Origin: Massospora cicadina
Lineage: Eukaryota > Entomophthoromycota > Entomophthoromycetes > Entomophthorales > Entomophthoraceae
Length of the DNA: 64,000 nt
Direction of reading: 5' to 3'
Assembly (NCBI GenBank): GCA_022478985.1
Contig: JAKSZP010014446.1
Location: forward strand, 248,001-312,000
The stretch's first letter is position 1; each line of letters opens with the position of its first letter. Below the pieces are notes generated by a model. The model was not told the origin of the DNA and ran no database searches. It worked only from the letters and a program-made list of their open reading frames with translations. Positions 20,572-30,902 of this stretch are shown in pieces. The translations under genes were made by a program, and so were the position numbers.

Positions 20572-21930
20572 CAGATCAAAGGATATTTAATGTAATTCTT
20601 TCCATACAAAAGGGACTTCTTTATGCAAAAGGAAATTAAAGGTTCTATAATCTCTGCAAATGGGGATGAATTGTTGATAATAACCAACCATCCCTAAAAC
20701 ACTTGGATATTTTGCAAGCTTTTAGGAGCTGGAATGTCAGAAATAGCTTGTATCTTATTTTATTTTATTTAACCGAGGCAAGCCAACCAGGGGACAGGCA
20801 TTACCAAAAGAAAAAAATGACATGAAACCTGAACAGGGCCAACTCCATCAAAGAAAGTTTTTCCACCTCCGGATTGGGACTCAAATTTTTCTGGTTACAT
20901 CGTGGGTAAGGTTTTCATGTTATTAGACCTACTAACCGCCAATAGCTTCCTTTGGCTGGCACCCCAATCGATGTGTGAAGGGTGGGAATCGAACCTGCAA
21001 CCTTCAGGTTGGTAGCCATACGCCCTCACTGACTTGCCTTCCACCCCCTAATAGCTTGTATCTTATTAGATAAGGGTAAAATACCTTCGCTTTTAACTTT
21101 ATGTCCCAAAAATTCCATCTCAGTTTTAAAAAGCACACTTTAACGGTTTAAGCTTAAGCAAGGCATGATGAAGTCAGTTATTAACTTCCTTTGCATGAGC
21201 CAAATGCTCATTAAAAGTGCGTGAAAAAACAGTATCATCTAGATAATCTAAAACACAAAAAAGTTTCAAATACCCAAACAAGTCATCCATGGCTCATTGA
21301 AAAGTAGCAGGGGCATCGCAAAGCCCATGCAGCATACGAGTTGGCTCAAATAGCCCCTCACTATAAATTAGAGCACATTTTTGACAATCTTCCAGGTCAA
21401 GATCAATTATACAATAACCACTCGCAAGGTCCATAGCAGAGAAGTATTGTGATCCAGTCAATAATCTCAATGAATCATCTATGAGAGGTAGAGGAAAAGA
21501 ATCCTTTTGAGTAACAGCATTAAGTCGACAATAGTCCATAATCACTCTATGCTCTTATCCTTTTTTGGATGAGTAGTAGAGGGGAAGCCCATAGACTCTT
21601 AGAAGGCATTAATAACCTGGCATCGAGGAGTTGTTCCAGTTCCATGGAGACCTGAGCCTCCTTGACTTTGGATTTGTGATATGGTTAAGATCAAATAGGG
21701 GGAGTATCCCTGGTTTTCACCTGATGCTGTACCTCTTACATTAAACCAAAATCCCCTGGACCTTGGGCAAAGATATCCACATATTTTTTAATCAGGGCCT
21801 CATCTTCAAGCTGTTGATCTGAAGTAAGTGAATCCCCAAATTTGACGTCAATTCTACAATGAGAGGGGATCTTCCAGCCCAAATTCGCGTAAATCTCCAC
21901 ATCCTGAGACATATAATATGTCATTCACAG
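20572..21930 (-). pseudogene. Reverse transcriptase of element D, with a SINE inside
   Basis: On the minus strand: ELEQLLDARLLMPSKSLWAS near 21620, YFSAMDLASGYCIIDLDLED near 21425 (motif A), MLHGLCDAPATFQ then TGA then AMD near 21300 (motif B with a stop where O has Arg), and DYLDDTVFSRTFNEH with catalytic YLDD at 21231-21245. The connection region is interrupted by the SINE at 20760-21049. Confidence 0.87.
20760..21049 (-). mobile_element. tRNA-derived SINE inside element D
   Basis: 290-bp insertion flanked by an exact 18-bp target duplication, AATAGCTTGTATCTTATT, at 20742-20759 and 21050-21067. Read on the minus strand, the head is tRNA-like: GGTGGAAGGCAAGTCAGTG (A-box region) and GGTTCGATTCCCACC (T-arm/B box; B box at 20985-20995). 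The tail is AAATAAAATAAAATAA at the 3' end, as expected for LINE-driven retroposition. Sister element C (55851-55868) shows the unoccupied site with one copy of the 18 bases. About 200 bases of non-tRNA body follow the head. It is not a functional tRNA gene: no clean acceptor pairing, and an extended body. Confidence 0.88.
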
Positions 21931-22119
21931 TAGTAGGCCGCACATATGCGATGGAATTATTGAGATTTAATTGCATAGGTCAGGAAGTGAGATTAGCCAG
22001 TAGAATTGAAACAGTCCCATCATAGGCAGGATTAAGGATACCCAGTCATGGTAAGGCCTCCAAATGAGAGAGATTTTTTTACCAAAGATCTCTAATACAT
22101 GATCAGGGGGTAAAAATAC

Positions 22120-22670
22120 TTGTACTCCCATATCAATTATGACTTAAGCTTTTGGGGAATGGTAATCAGAGAGTTAGAATATAAAGGCATTCCCTCAGAG
22201 GAACAATCTGACAGAGGTGGAAGTATAATCCTTAGTCCTAAGATTCGGTATTTGAGACGTGAGATAGAAGTGGGGTATTCCAGTAAGCAAACACGTTGTT
22301 TGAGTTTGCCTTTACTATTGAGAACATCCTGTAAGATTAAAGGTACTCGGTACCCTATTAAAGAAAGGTATTTTTCTTTAAGACTGATTATTGCACCAAA
22401 AGAGGTGAGAAACTTAGTTCCTAAGAGCAGATCATAGCAGTTGATATTCAATACCATTGCAGGGGCTGTCACAACCAACTTTCCAAAGCGCATTGGAAGA
22501 GAGGAATAAGCTCCTATAGACCTAGTGTAGGAAGGTCTAGAAGAACCATAATCTTGGGAATGGTTCAGGTCTGGAGCCAATTTGATTTTCTTCATAAGTT
22601 TGGACGAGATTACATTGATGGGTGATCCTGTATCATGATAGTCAAAACTTTTACCTTATTCACAATGACT
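22120..22670 (-). pseudogene. Protease region of element D
   Basis: On the minus strand DTGSPINVISSKLMKKIKLA near 22645-22590 is the aspartic protease active site and flap region, then NCYDLLLGTKFLTSFGAIIS matches the ILLGxxFL part. An intact D-T-G-S is present, while C has lost it. Confidence 0.75.
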
Positions 22671-22779
22671 TCCACCCGGGTTACATCAGTGCCAAATTTT
22701 AAGATTGAGAATAATGAGGGATTAAACATTTGAATGAAATTAGAAGAAAAAGAGAAAGCATAAACAGAAATAGAGTATT

Positions 22780-24985
22780 AGTTAGATAATTCATCAGGGA
22801 TATTAAACTCATCAGGAGCGGATAACACATAGCAATCGGGTAGAAGAATCAAAAGGTTTTGACTGAGGCACCTGAGGTATGTCAGCACAGGGAGCCTCGT
22901 GCCATATTCTGACTCCTCTTTTTTGATTCCTCCACTTGCTTTTTCCAACATTGGGATACCACATGACCCACGAGACCACAATAAGTATATGACCCCTTCT
23001 TCAGTTTGGATTTAGGCTTATGTGGCATCGAATGGATGTGAGAATGAGGGCTACTAGAGGAGGTTGGATGTACACCCCATTATAATCTCCATAAGCTCTT
23101 CTTTGATGTCAATAATGGAGCTGAAATTTCTTTTAAGTCGTTGCAAGTGTAGTAGTAACTGAGTGTGAGAACCGAATGCACTCATTACAGCTGATATAGC
23201 ATCATCAATAATGATCTGGTTAATAGTAGCATGTGTCTGGGCCTTATGTAGAATCGTTTAGTGAATTCCTGGATAGACTTCCCTCATTTAATTTAAATAC
23301 TAATAAAAGCTTGCTTTTGGTTGGAAAGGATTTGATAACTCACAAATTCCTATATGAGGGCGGTTTTCTCTTGAGCCCATGTAGTGCGAACCTTAAGATG
23401 AGGAACCATGATCTCTTGAGCAAACTGGCTTAGGCAAGAGGTGATATGTCAGACCTTCTGTTGATTAGTAGCTCCATCATCGGGCGTTCATAAATGAAAA
23501 GAAAAGAATGGATGCTACCTTCACCCAGTTCAAACTTATCCTTGAGGGTAGGTTTGAAAGGGGTGACTTTAGTGTTCAAGATGTGTACAACCAAAACCGT
23601 GACTAGTCCAGCCTCGGAGGGTTCAGACTCTGTGAAATGGGCATGAGGGGGAACTCAGTCAACTTGTTGTCCCAAGAGTTTATTAATCATCTTGTAAATT
23701 TTGAACCCATTAGTTAAGATAAACATTTGTAGGAGCTCAGTTTAAGTTGGAAATCGCAGTAACCATCTCAATTTGCTTGGTCTTGAGTACTTCACATTTG
23801 ACAGCCAACTGCTCAATGGACACTGTCAATGAAGCAAACCGGGTTTCTTGAGTAGTTTGATTTGCATCGCATAGCAGATGCGCATTCTCAACACCATCCA
23901 GTAAATTAATTAAAGAATAGTCTGGATCAGTCAAAGACCTTCCAAGGATAAGAAACACCCTTGAGCTATGGCTTGGATAAGTGTTTCTAATGCTTATACT
24001 CGAGATACTAGTAGCATCAAAGGTTCAGAATCAGACATTGGAAGCGAGGAGCCAGGGGGACCAGGATGTCCCGGGGGTCCTGGTGACCCATCTCTACCTG
24101 ATGGTCCCAGCGGGCCTTGTTTACCCACAGGACCAAGGGGATCACATTCCCCAAAAGGTCCTGGATTTACCAATGGGGAGCTAGGTGGTCTAGGAGGTCC
24201 AGGAAAACCAACAGGGCCGGGTTCACCTTCTATGATATTACCAACCACTTGGACAAGATGTTGGGTTAACCCATTAAGCTCCCCCAAGCTCTTCTCATGT
24301 TCAGCCCACAACTGATCCAGTTGTCTCTTAATCTCATCCTCTGAGGAGGTAATCCAGTGGTGAATAGGGTTAATGGCATTGCTAACTTGATGAGATACTT
24401 CTTGTCCAATGTATCCCTCAACTCCATTATTAATTCTCACCAACTGGTTATAATCTTGTTGATTTCTTTTCTATTATCATGAATGGACTCTCAATTATCC
24501 CTTCCAAAGTTGGATGCCATTTCATAAAATGAAGATAGTTGAGCATGAAATTGTTGCGCTAGAGTCAACTGGCGCTGAATTTCGAGATCCTGCAACCCCA
24601 AAAACTGGAGTAAATGGTTAATAGCAGGATGTATATAATGCCGGAGATATTGCTCAGTTATAGTCGAACCAACTTCAGTAGGCTGTAACACTCAGTTATA
24701 TAGGTTCATCATGTTGTCAGCAACTTTAGACGCCCAGTCATTTTTAGGGCGAGCACCAGGCTGAATAGCCCCTCTGATCAAGCTTTTAACGGTTTCTTCA
24801 ACATTTGTGGCTTAAATCTGATAATTAGATTGGTCAGAACCCTCGATGGCCAAGTTCATTGAAGCTTAAAATTAGAGATTATTGATATTAAAGGAAGGCA
24901 AATCTTGCTGGTTATAGTGTACCCAATGGGTAGTACTCAACAATTCCTCCAAAGAGGGGCTCTCTTCGCTATATGTATTCATCAT
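22780..24985 (-). pseudogene. Gag of element D with collagen-like domain
   Basis: On the minus strand the product would start MNTYSEESPSLEELLSTTHW near 24981. Blocks in order: N-terminal helical domain (NVEETVKSLIRGAIQPGA, LRHYIHPAINHLLQFLG), a coiled-coil-like stretch ([35 protein letters not shown]), the collagen-like domain (24044-24227), a second helical stretch with SIEQLAVKCEVLKTKQIEM, a capsid-like part (GATNQQKV, TTWAQEKTALI) and a zinc knuckle YTYCGLVGHVVSQCW near 22960 in which the first Cys is Ser. Several stops and frameshifts. Gag normally forms the virus-like particle; the collagen part is unusual. Confidence 0.75.
24044..24227 (-). other. Collagen-like Gly-X-Y domain in D Gag
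   Basis: On the minus strand [12 protein letters not shown] opens the domain, then RPPSSPLVN (Gly lost, and a non-collagen interruption at the same place as in C), then [20 protein letters not shown] and [11 protein letters not shown]. About 60 residues, most in Gly-X-Y register, Pro-rich at X and Y. Two Gly positions kept in C are Arg and Asp here. Confidence 0.88.
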
Positions 24986-25024
24986 TGTGAAAGTATGTTT
25001 TCACCAGGTAGCCTCAGAAGCAGA

Positions 25025-25042
25025 CCTGACAGGGAGCACCAG
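25025..25042 (-). other. Primer-binding site of element D
   Basis: On the minus strand CTGGTGCTCCCTGTCAGG directly follows the 5' LTR. It shares TGGTGCTCCCTG with C and TGGTGCTC with O. Confidence 0.65.
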
Positions 25043-25663
25043 TATTAGAATTTCGTAATAAATTATGATAAGCAGGCACTCTGAAGGCTACAATATTATT
25101 AGTTCTGTGGCTCTAGCAAAGATCAACAAAATTGCAACGAAGTTATTAGTTCTGTTGCTATATTAGTTTTAATTTGATTTAAAGAATCCAGTATGAAATA
25201 GATCAAAATTAGGCTACACGAGACAAGAATTGAGATAAATTATCAATTAAAAACCAGAGATATGTATAGGGGAAAATTTTGTGGTTTTTCACGAGGATTT
25301 CTGTAATTCACTTAAGATAGGATCTTTCCTACCAGAGGACTGATATTTTTGATTATCATTATTATTAAAAGACTTGTGATGATCAGGTCTAATAGAGCTC
25401 TTTTAGATGTGATCAACCTATTTAGCGAGGACTTAGCCCCTTTGATATAATTGGTCATTTCAGATTTCTTGGTCATCTCAGAATGCTGAGCTTCTTCGGA
25501 TTGGTTAGACTCACACATCGTAGGAGGTCAATAGCTCCAAAGGGTCTTTCTTCAGTCGAATTGAGAATTGGAAATACCCATCATGAATTTTTCAATTTCA
25601 TTAGACTGAGTTATTGAATCTCGATCTGGAGTAATTTTGGTCATCTTAGTTGTATCTCCAACA
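25043..25663 (-). repeat. 5' LTR of element D
   Basis: 621 bp, minus strand TGTTGGAGATACA to TTCTAATA. Carries another copy of the 68-codon U3 frame (25312-25518). The outer end abuts GCAAT (25664-25668). Confidence 0.92.
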
Positions 25664-25668
25664 GCAAT

Positions 25669-26020
25669 CCATGCTGGAACATCCTTTCAAGGCCTGGCCA
25701 GTTGAAGATATACTTAACTAAATCAATGCAATTCTTGTTTCCTGGGTGACCAACTTCAGGTGAATCGTGATGTGCTTGGATGCCTTCGTCCTGGAGGAGG
25801 GGAGGTACCCACAAAAACGACCTAAACTGGATAAGCCCCTAACCAAAAAATATAGCAAATGCTTGGGATTTTTAAGTGATAACCACTCCACTAGTTCCAC
25901 CCTTTTGTGCATGCCATCTGATATTCTAAGGCCCATGAGACCAAGGGTGCATCTGGACCTAAATCCTTTACTGAAACATTGGGTTGAGTGATCGCCAAGA
26001 TTTGGGATTGCAGAATAACT
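25669..26020 (-). pseudogene. Integrase of element B, first part
   Basis: On the minus strand HHDSPEVGHPGNKNCIDLVK, then FNWPGLERMFQHGL, the zinc-binding N-terminus. A has HHDPPTVGHPGSKKCIDLIK and NWAGLTKEVPAW. It stops at the D junction and continues at 18278. Confidence 0.8.
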
Positions 26021-26149
26021 GTGACGAGGTCTGCCCATCTGATTCAGCTGAACAAAATGCTGGATTTTGACTCAAAAGTCAGAAAGTACGTTCAGTGCCA
26101 CCTTTATAACCTCGTATTTAAAACAAAAGCTGCACAATTCTTGGTAGGT

Positions 26150-26660
26150 CTGAGACTGTCAGTGTACCAACTTCTGCAGCTTGCAAAAATATAGGAGAGC
26201 TTTGTGATCCATCTGCACAGTTAAATCATGTTGAGCTCTTAGTACGAGATACTTCCAGTAGATCAGAGACCACGCCCTGACTGCCAAATCCTTGTTGTAG
26301 ATGGCTAGGCTTGTTCTGTGGATAAAACTCGTGGGAAAAGTATGCATCCTGTGTTACAACCAATAAAAGGTTTTGAAGCAGAACAGCCCCACTGCAACGG
26401 AAAATGAATTGCACATTACAACGTAAGGTTTAGAGGGATCCAAGTTCTTGAGGATGGGAGGCTACAAGGACTCCTACTTGTTTTAATCAAATGCCTGCTG
26501 GCACTCAGGCGTCTAGAGAAAGGGAATGTTCTTGCCTTTGAGCAAATGCAGTGGTGCAGACAACTGCAAGAGTGTGGAAGAAAAATTTTCAGGAGAATAT
26601 TGTACCCAAGAAGCTTCTCAGTTGCTTCTGAGTAGTTGGGGTTGGCCACTTGCAGATGAC
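26150..26660 (-). pseudogene. RNase H of element B
   Basis: On the minus strand SGAVLLQNLLLVVTQDAYFS, FYPQNKPSHLQQG and LTVQMDHKALLYFCKLQK match A's GAVLLQ, SRKFN-like and VHMDHQALLYFCKPQ blocks. Frames shift twice. Confidence 0.7.
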
Positions 26661-26689
26661 ATCAAATTTTCTGGGCGGAATGGCGTAAC

Positions 26690-27310
26690 CATCCATTTTG
26701 ACAAGATGACCTAAGAAGGAAACTCCCCCTGGTAAAATTGGCACTTAAGCGGCTTAACAAAAAGTCCTGCCTTATGAAGGAAGCCACCACCTCCAAATCT
26801 TTTGCATTCTGTTTGGGTGAAGGGAGCATACCAGGATGTCATCGATTTATTCTACTATTCAGGTAAACCATAGGTCCCCTAGCACATTATCAATCATCCA
26901 TTGGAATGTTACGGGAGCATCATTTAACCTGAAAGGCATTACTTAAAACTTGAAAATACCTCTTCTTGTCCGGATATAAAAAATCCATTCCTGACTTTCT
27001 GCCACCCACATTTGATTAAAGGCGTTGACCAGATTGAGTTTTGTAATACTCATGACTTTGCAATCACTTAGCAACTGTCTGTTCCAGTGGAAGTGGGTAG
27101 GGGTCATGAACTGTTATGATGAGGTGCCCATAATCAATATAAAGGTGGAGTGAACCATCAGCCTTTTTGGCATAAAGAATGTGTGATCCTAGGGATTTAA
27201 CCTTGAACAGCCCTCCCTTCTTAAGCATGTCATCTAACCATAGGTTGAAGGCGGCATCCTCTTCCTCCATATTCAGGTACAGAGGGCAATTTATATTTAC
27301 CACGGCCACC
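26690..27310 (-). pseudogene. Reverse transcriptase of element B
   Basis: On the minus strand INCPLYLNMEEEDAAFNLWL, DDMLKKGGLFKVKS, YAKKADGSLHLYIDYGHL and HDPYPLPLEQT are collinear with A. The catalytic region near 26840 reads IDDILVCS, with the YIDDI Tyr replaced. FLGHLVKMDGYAIPPRKFDV is the thumb. Inactive through stops. Confidence 0.78.
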
Positions 27311-27790
27311 TTTGTACAGAATTTCAAATCAAATTCAGTACGTGAGGGAAGGCGGTTGGCTTTTTTTGAATCAAAATGATCTGATAAGCCATCAACGCAG
27401 TGGGAAAATCCAGTGGAAAGCCCACAAGGGAAACAAGAGTTGTAATGGACCTTCAGCTCCAAGCTTTAACAAGGGTGTTGAGCAAGGGAAACTCGCCTTC
27501 CACCTTGTCATTGGAAAAAGTTGGCGTGTTTAAATCCAGGTGGATTCTCAAATGCTGACACCGCCACCAACCCCTACCCAATAAATCAGGGAACACAAAG
27601 TCAGGAATCACAGCAAAGCAATCAAAATACTAAACTGGTGAACCAAGAAAGGCACTGAATGCCGCATTTTAAAAGTTGGTTGAGAGCCAACGACGTGACC
27701 AAAACTCTGGCCCCAGGTCCAATTCTAATTTGAGCTGTGGGGCTAATTTCTGACTCATAAAGTTACCCTTGTTGTGTAATAATTAGGGCC
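27311..27790 (-). pseudogene. Protease and linker of element B
   Basis: On the minus strand GNFMSQKLAPQLKLELD, DFVFPDLLGRGWWRCQHLRI and VEGEFPLLNTLVKA align with A's GNFMSVELAQQLRLEMD, VFPVILGVGWW and GEFPLIDTLKKV. The D-T-G itself is not readable here. Confidence 0.6.
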
Positions 27791-27799
27791 ATAAGGGAC

Positions 27800-28863
27800 A
27801 CATGATGTGTGCCCTAATCCTAATTCAATTGGTAATTAAAAGTAGGCTTAAAAATATTTATTGGAGGTTATCATGTGATCCTCTGACAAAGTAGAAATTG
27901 TACCCTAAATCAAGGGGAAAACAGGTTTAGAAGGGATGTAAATGTTTAGGAAATGGGGTCAGATAACATCCTTCTCCAGTTGGTCATCCGCCATCAGTGG
28001 GGCTGGTGAGCTGTAGGTAACCATCTCTGTCACAAGAGAAGTTTCAGTCCCCAGAACCAAGTTGGATGCCAAATTGACGTCAGGAATAGAAACTGAGTAT
28101 GGGTTGGGGAGTCCAATCATGAAGTTACAACTTGTTGTAAAGGGATTGTGGCAGAGGGTTGAATTAATTTTAGTGCTTCCCTGCAGATCTGTTCCATTGT
28201 CTCCATAAGAGCGGCCAAATACTTTTTTTGGCAGAAAACAAGTCCAATGCAGCTTAAAAATCGCTCATATGTTGTCCAAGGTAAGACCAAGAACTGGGGC
28301 TTGCTCCCAGAAGACTGCAACAAAGTAAGACAAGTTTGAGGCTTCATAAATCATAGAGAATAAAATGGAACATTTTTCTATAACGCGGCACAGGAGATTT
28401 TAGTGCTTTAAAAACTAATGTAATAAGTGAGGTGGGGTCGCCTGCCCAAATGGTAGAGCATAAAAGGCTCCGCACCTACTAGTGAGCACTACTATAGCCG
28501 CATCCAGAAAGGCCACAATCTGCTGAGCAGCTTTCAGTGAAACTGGAACTTTCTAAGACGATTGAAGACCACATCTGCAAATATGTGAGGGCGTTGAGAA
28601 AATTATTTGAATTTTTGAGGGAGGGAACAGCCAAACCCGCCACTTGAGGATAGGCCAAGGTGGAAGTGGATGTCAATGGGGTAATTTTGGTGTGGAGAAA
28701 TTCTTCCAAAGCTACCTGGGTGCTGCTCAAAAGATGGCAGATTGACTAGACAAACAACAGGAGGAAAGCCACTGACTTCACGCTCATCTGGTAGATAGTG
28801 ATACTGCTGCGCCCATATTGACAAGAAGGGCAGAAATGGCTGAATTAATGGTTAGTCGATTTT
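27800..28863 (-). pseudogene. Gag region of element B
   Basis: About 1.06 kb between the 5' LTR and protease, the size expected for a chromovirus Gag. Readable pieces on the minus strand are SLKNSNNFLNALTYLQMW, LEEFLHTKITPLTSTSTLAY and YERFLSCIGLVFCQKKYLAA. No zinc knuckle and no collagen-like stretch seen. A lacks most of this. Confidence 0.5.
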
Positions 28864-30225
28864 TGTCATGAAAATAGCAGATAAAGTTTAGCCTGGCCTT
28901 CCAATCAAGACAAAAAAGAACCCAGAAGGCGAGATAGAATGCTAGAGGCACTGTTGCTTATATTACGTTTAGATGTGCTGGGAGATAAGTGAATAATGAG
29001 AGCCAACAGGCCGCAAAAACTAAAAGCAGCCCAACGAAAAGTCAGGCTGTTGTAGCTCCAGGGCCTCCAGGCCTGGGCATGGGAATATATTGGAATAAAT
29101 TGCATGTTTGGATTCCCCCCATGAGGGAACTTGGAATGGAGCCATTGGTGAGAGTACTGATACTCACCTGTAGTGGGATAATTTTGCTTTATAAAATGCC
29201 ATGATCCTGATAGTGAATTACTTCAGCGAATGGAGAGGAATTCATTATGTCTTTAACACAGTAGGCCCAAATAACAGCAGAAGGCAACAAAATCAACAAC
29301 ATGACTGTGGTGGGCCAGTCGTTGCATGCCTTATAATCCCACATTGGTGGATGTCATGGGAATAACAGAAATAACGGTTTAACTTGAATTTTTTTGAAGC
29401 AAGGAAATTTTATTTAAAATTCTTAGTAAATAATATTGATCGTCTATCTTCCCTATGGGGGATGACTGCTTAAGTGCCCAGCTAGTTTAAATATAGCTTT
29501 TGGGGATGCAGGAATTGGGTTCAAAAGTTTATGACCTTAACTGGCGAAACCTTGAGCAGGGAAAAAAGTTGCACAAAAAAACTGACCCCAAAAGGGTCAG
29601 CTGCGGGCTGAGTCATAATCAATTTATCCAAGGGCGCACTAAAATTTGCAGCTTTGCCATGATTGCGCCAGTTAAGTGGTGATTTCACACTTAATGATTA
29701 ACAGAAGACACCCTCCCAGGGCCATCCCATGTAGGGATGGCCCCAAGTGGTCATTAACAGGTTAGGGATGTTCAACCCTCCAGCACCTAATCACTCTGGT
29801 GCCCATTTGGCATGTGAGGCTCAGCGGATTGAGGTTTCAAAACCAACAGGGAAGGTTTGATGCTGTCAGCCTTTTTTGCCAAAGCTTAGATGCTGTTAGC
29901 TATATTTGCCAAAGATTTAATGCTGTTGGCGATGTTTACTAAATTTGAGGCCAACTAGAGGGGAGACTCGCTTCGTCTGTCTCATGCTGGTATTTATTTA
30001 CCAAAACCTTGATGAAGATTCCTTCAATCCGCCATAACAATTACCCAGTTGCTAGTACAGGGATGAATGGCGAAATCTTTAAAGGTACGCCATGAACCAC
30101 CGCTCGTCCACCACATGAATGAGGTTACCCTGGGAGACAAGGATGGCTGGCCTCTTTGTTCCTTTTTTGAAGAGAAAGGGAAAACAACTCAGTTTAAGAG
30201 AAGGGGACGCTCCCCTGGAATTAAA
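28864..30225 (-). repeat. 5' LTR of element B
   Basis: 1362 bp. The outer end is degraded (TTTAATTCCAGGGGAG versus TGTAAGTCCAGGGGAG in the other LTR). The inner end is CATGACA on the minus strand. Contains QGNLIHVVDERW (DERW at 30098-30109). Bases 30226-30230 are the target copy ACCTA. Confidence 0.8.
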
Positions 30226-30417
30226 ACCTAGTTCTCTTTTATCTCCATTAACCCAGAGGTCAACAAAACAAGTTTTTATATTCTTTGGTCTGTACCTTAC
30301 AAGGTCATACATAAAATGAACTCTGAATACTTTATTGCTGATGTCAATCAGGGGACAATGGTGAACCAAGTACATGGCCAAATCCTACGGCCCCTATACC
30401 CCCTCTGACAGGATATT
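30226..30417 (+). pseudogene. Integrase of element O, part 3 of 3
   Basis: PRGQQNKFLYSLV, then PYKVIHKMNSEYFIADVNQG in a second frame, and VHGQILRPLYPL with a terminal TGA. It matches C's VLIYHHRPGGRIHKLDTLWA and GPYHI, the SH3-like C-terminal part of Ty3 integrases. The purine-rich AAGGGGGTTT (30414-30424) before the LTR is the likely polypurine tract. Confidence 0.78.
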
Positions 30418-30427
30418 AAGGGGGTTT

Positions 30428-30902
30428 TGTCAGGACTCAAGATAATGAGCCAGTCAAAATCCCTACTCCCATAATGAGCCCCTATCAGCTTACTATTGAG
30501 TTCTCACTATTGAAAGCTAACCTTTAAGGCACAAGTGAGAATTTTAATCAGGAAGCATCATGCACACAAGAATTGATGGAGTTGCCTTCTAGAATTGCAC
30601 TTACACTTCTCAAAGCTCAATATTCTTTATTCCCACCATTGTGGTCATGTGGACTATGAAGAACAATGAGGTCATCAACCAGGTGGTTAATCCAGATGGT
30701 GGTGAAATATTGTGATAATATGGACCATAGAGGTCCTCTTAGCATTATATCATCACTCACCCTAAAAATATTAAAACATCTTAACTAATAAAATAGCCTA
30801 TCTCACCACATTTTTCGTCTTCATTGACCTATCCACTAATTTACAGATTTGAGTCCATTTTCAAACTTCAGCTGCAGTTCAAAGAACCGTTATGCTGAGA
30901 GA
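30428..30902 (+). repeat. 3' LTR of element O
   Basis: Starts TGTCAGGA and aligns over its whole length with 3789-4263, 26.6 kb upstream; this fixes O as one element split by later insertions. Divergence is high (by eye 25-30 percent), consistent with O being the oldest layer. Confidence 0.8.

Larger units (their letters stand above)
18279..25663 (-). mobile_element. Element D: Ty3/gypsy with collagen-like Gag (family II)
   Basis: Complete 7385-bp insertion in B's integrase, with a perfect 5-bp target duplication GCAAT at 18274-18278 and 25664-25668. LTRs start TGTTGG and end CCAATA or CTAATA. Order on the minus strand: LTR, primer-binding site, Gag with collagen-like domain and zinc knuckle, protease, reverse transcriptase (with a SINE inside), RNase H, integrase, polypurine tract, LTR. 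LTRs differ at roughly one base in ten. It is a close sister of C (51250-58334). Confidence 0.93.
15667..30225 (-). mobile_element. Element B: chromodomain Ty3/gypsy, minus strand, host of D
   Basis: A family I sister of A in opposite orientation, inserted in the last third of O's integrase. Its own length without D is about 7.2 kb. LTRs are 15667-17047 (3') and 28864-30225 (5'). Flanks ACTTA (15662-15666) and ACCTA (30226-30230) form a 5-bp target duplication with one C/T difference. Unlike A it keeps a full-length gag region. Its integrase is split at GCAAT by D. All frames are decayed. Confidence 0.87.
3789..30902 (+). mobile_element. Element O: old Ty3/gypsy (collagen-Gag family II) split by nested insertions
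   Basis: An LTR retrotransposon whose own sequence is 3789-9290, 15236-15666 and 30226-30902, about 6.6 kb once the insertions are set aside. Order on the + strand is LTR, primer-binding site, Gag with collagen-like stretch and CCHC, protease, reverse transcriptase, RNase H, integrase, polypurine tract, LTR, which is the Ty3/gypsy order. Both LTRs start TGTCAGGA and align along their length. Elements A and B lie within its integrase gene; D and a SINE lie inside B. Frames are riddled with stops, so it is long dead and is the oldest layer of this block. A convincing target duplication was not found (flanks AGACT and ACTCT). Confidence 0.85.

Noticed and set aside
20980..21045. A tRNA gene on the minus strand
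   Set aside because: The tRNA-like head is part of a 290-bp insertion with target duplication and A-rich tail; no complete cloverleaf. Called a SINE.
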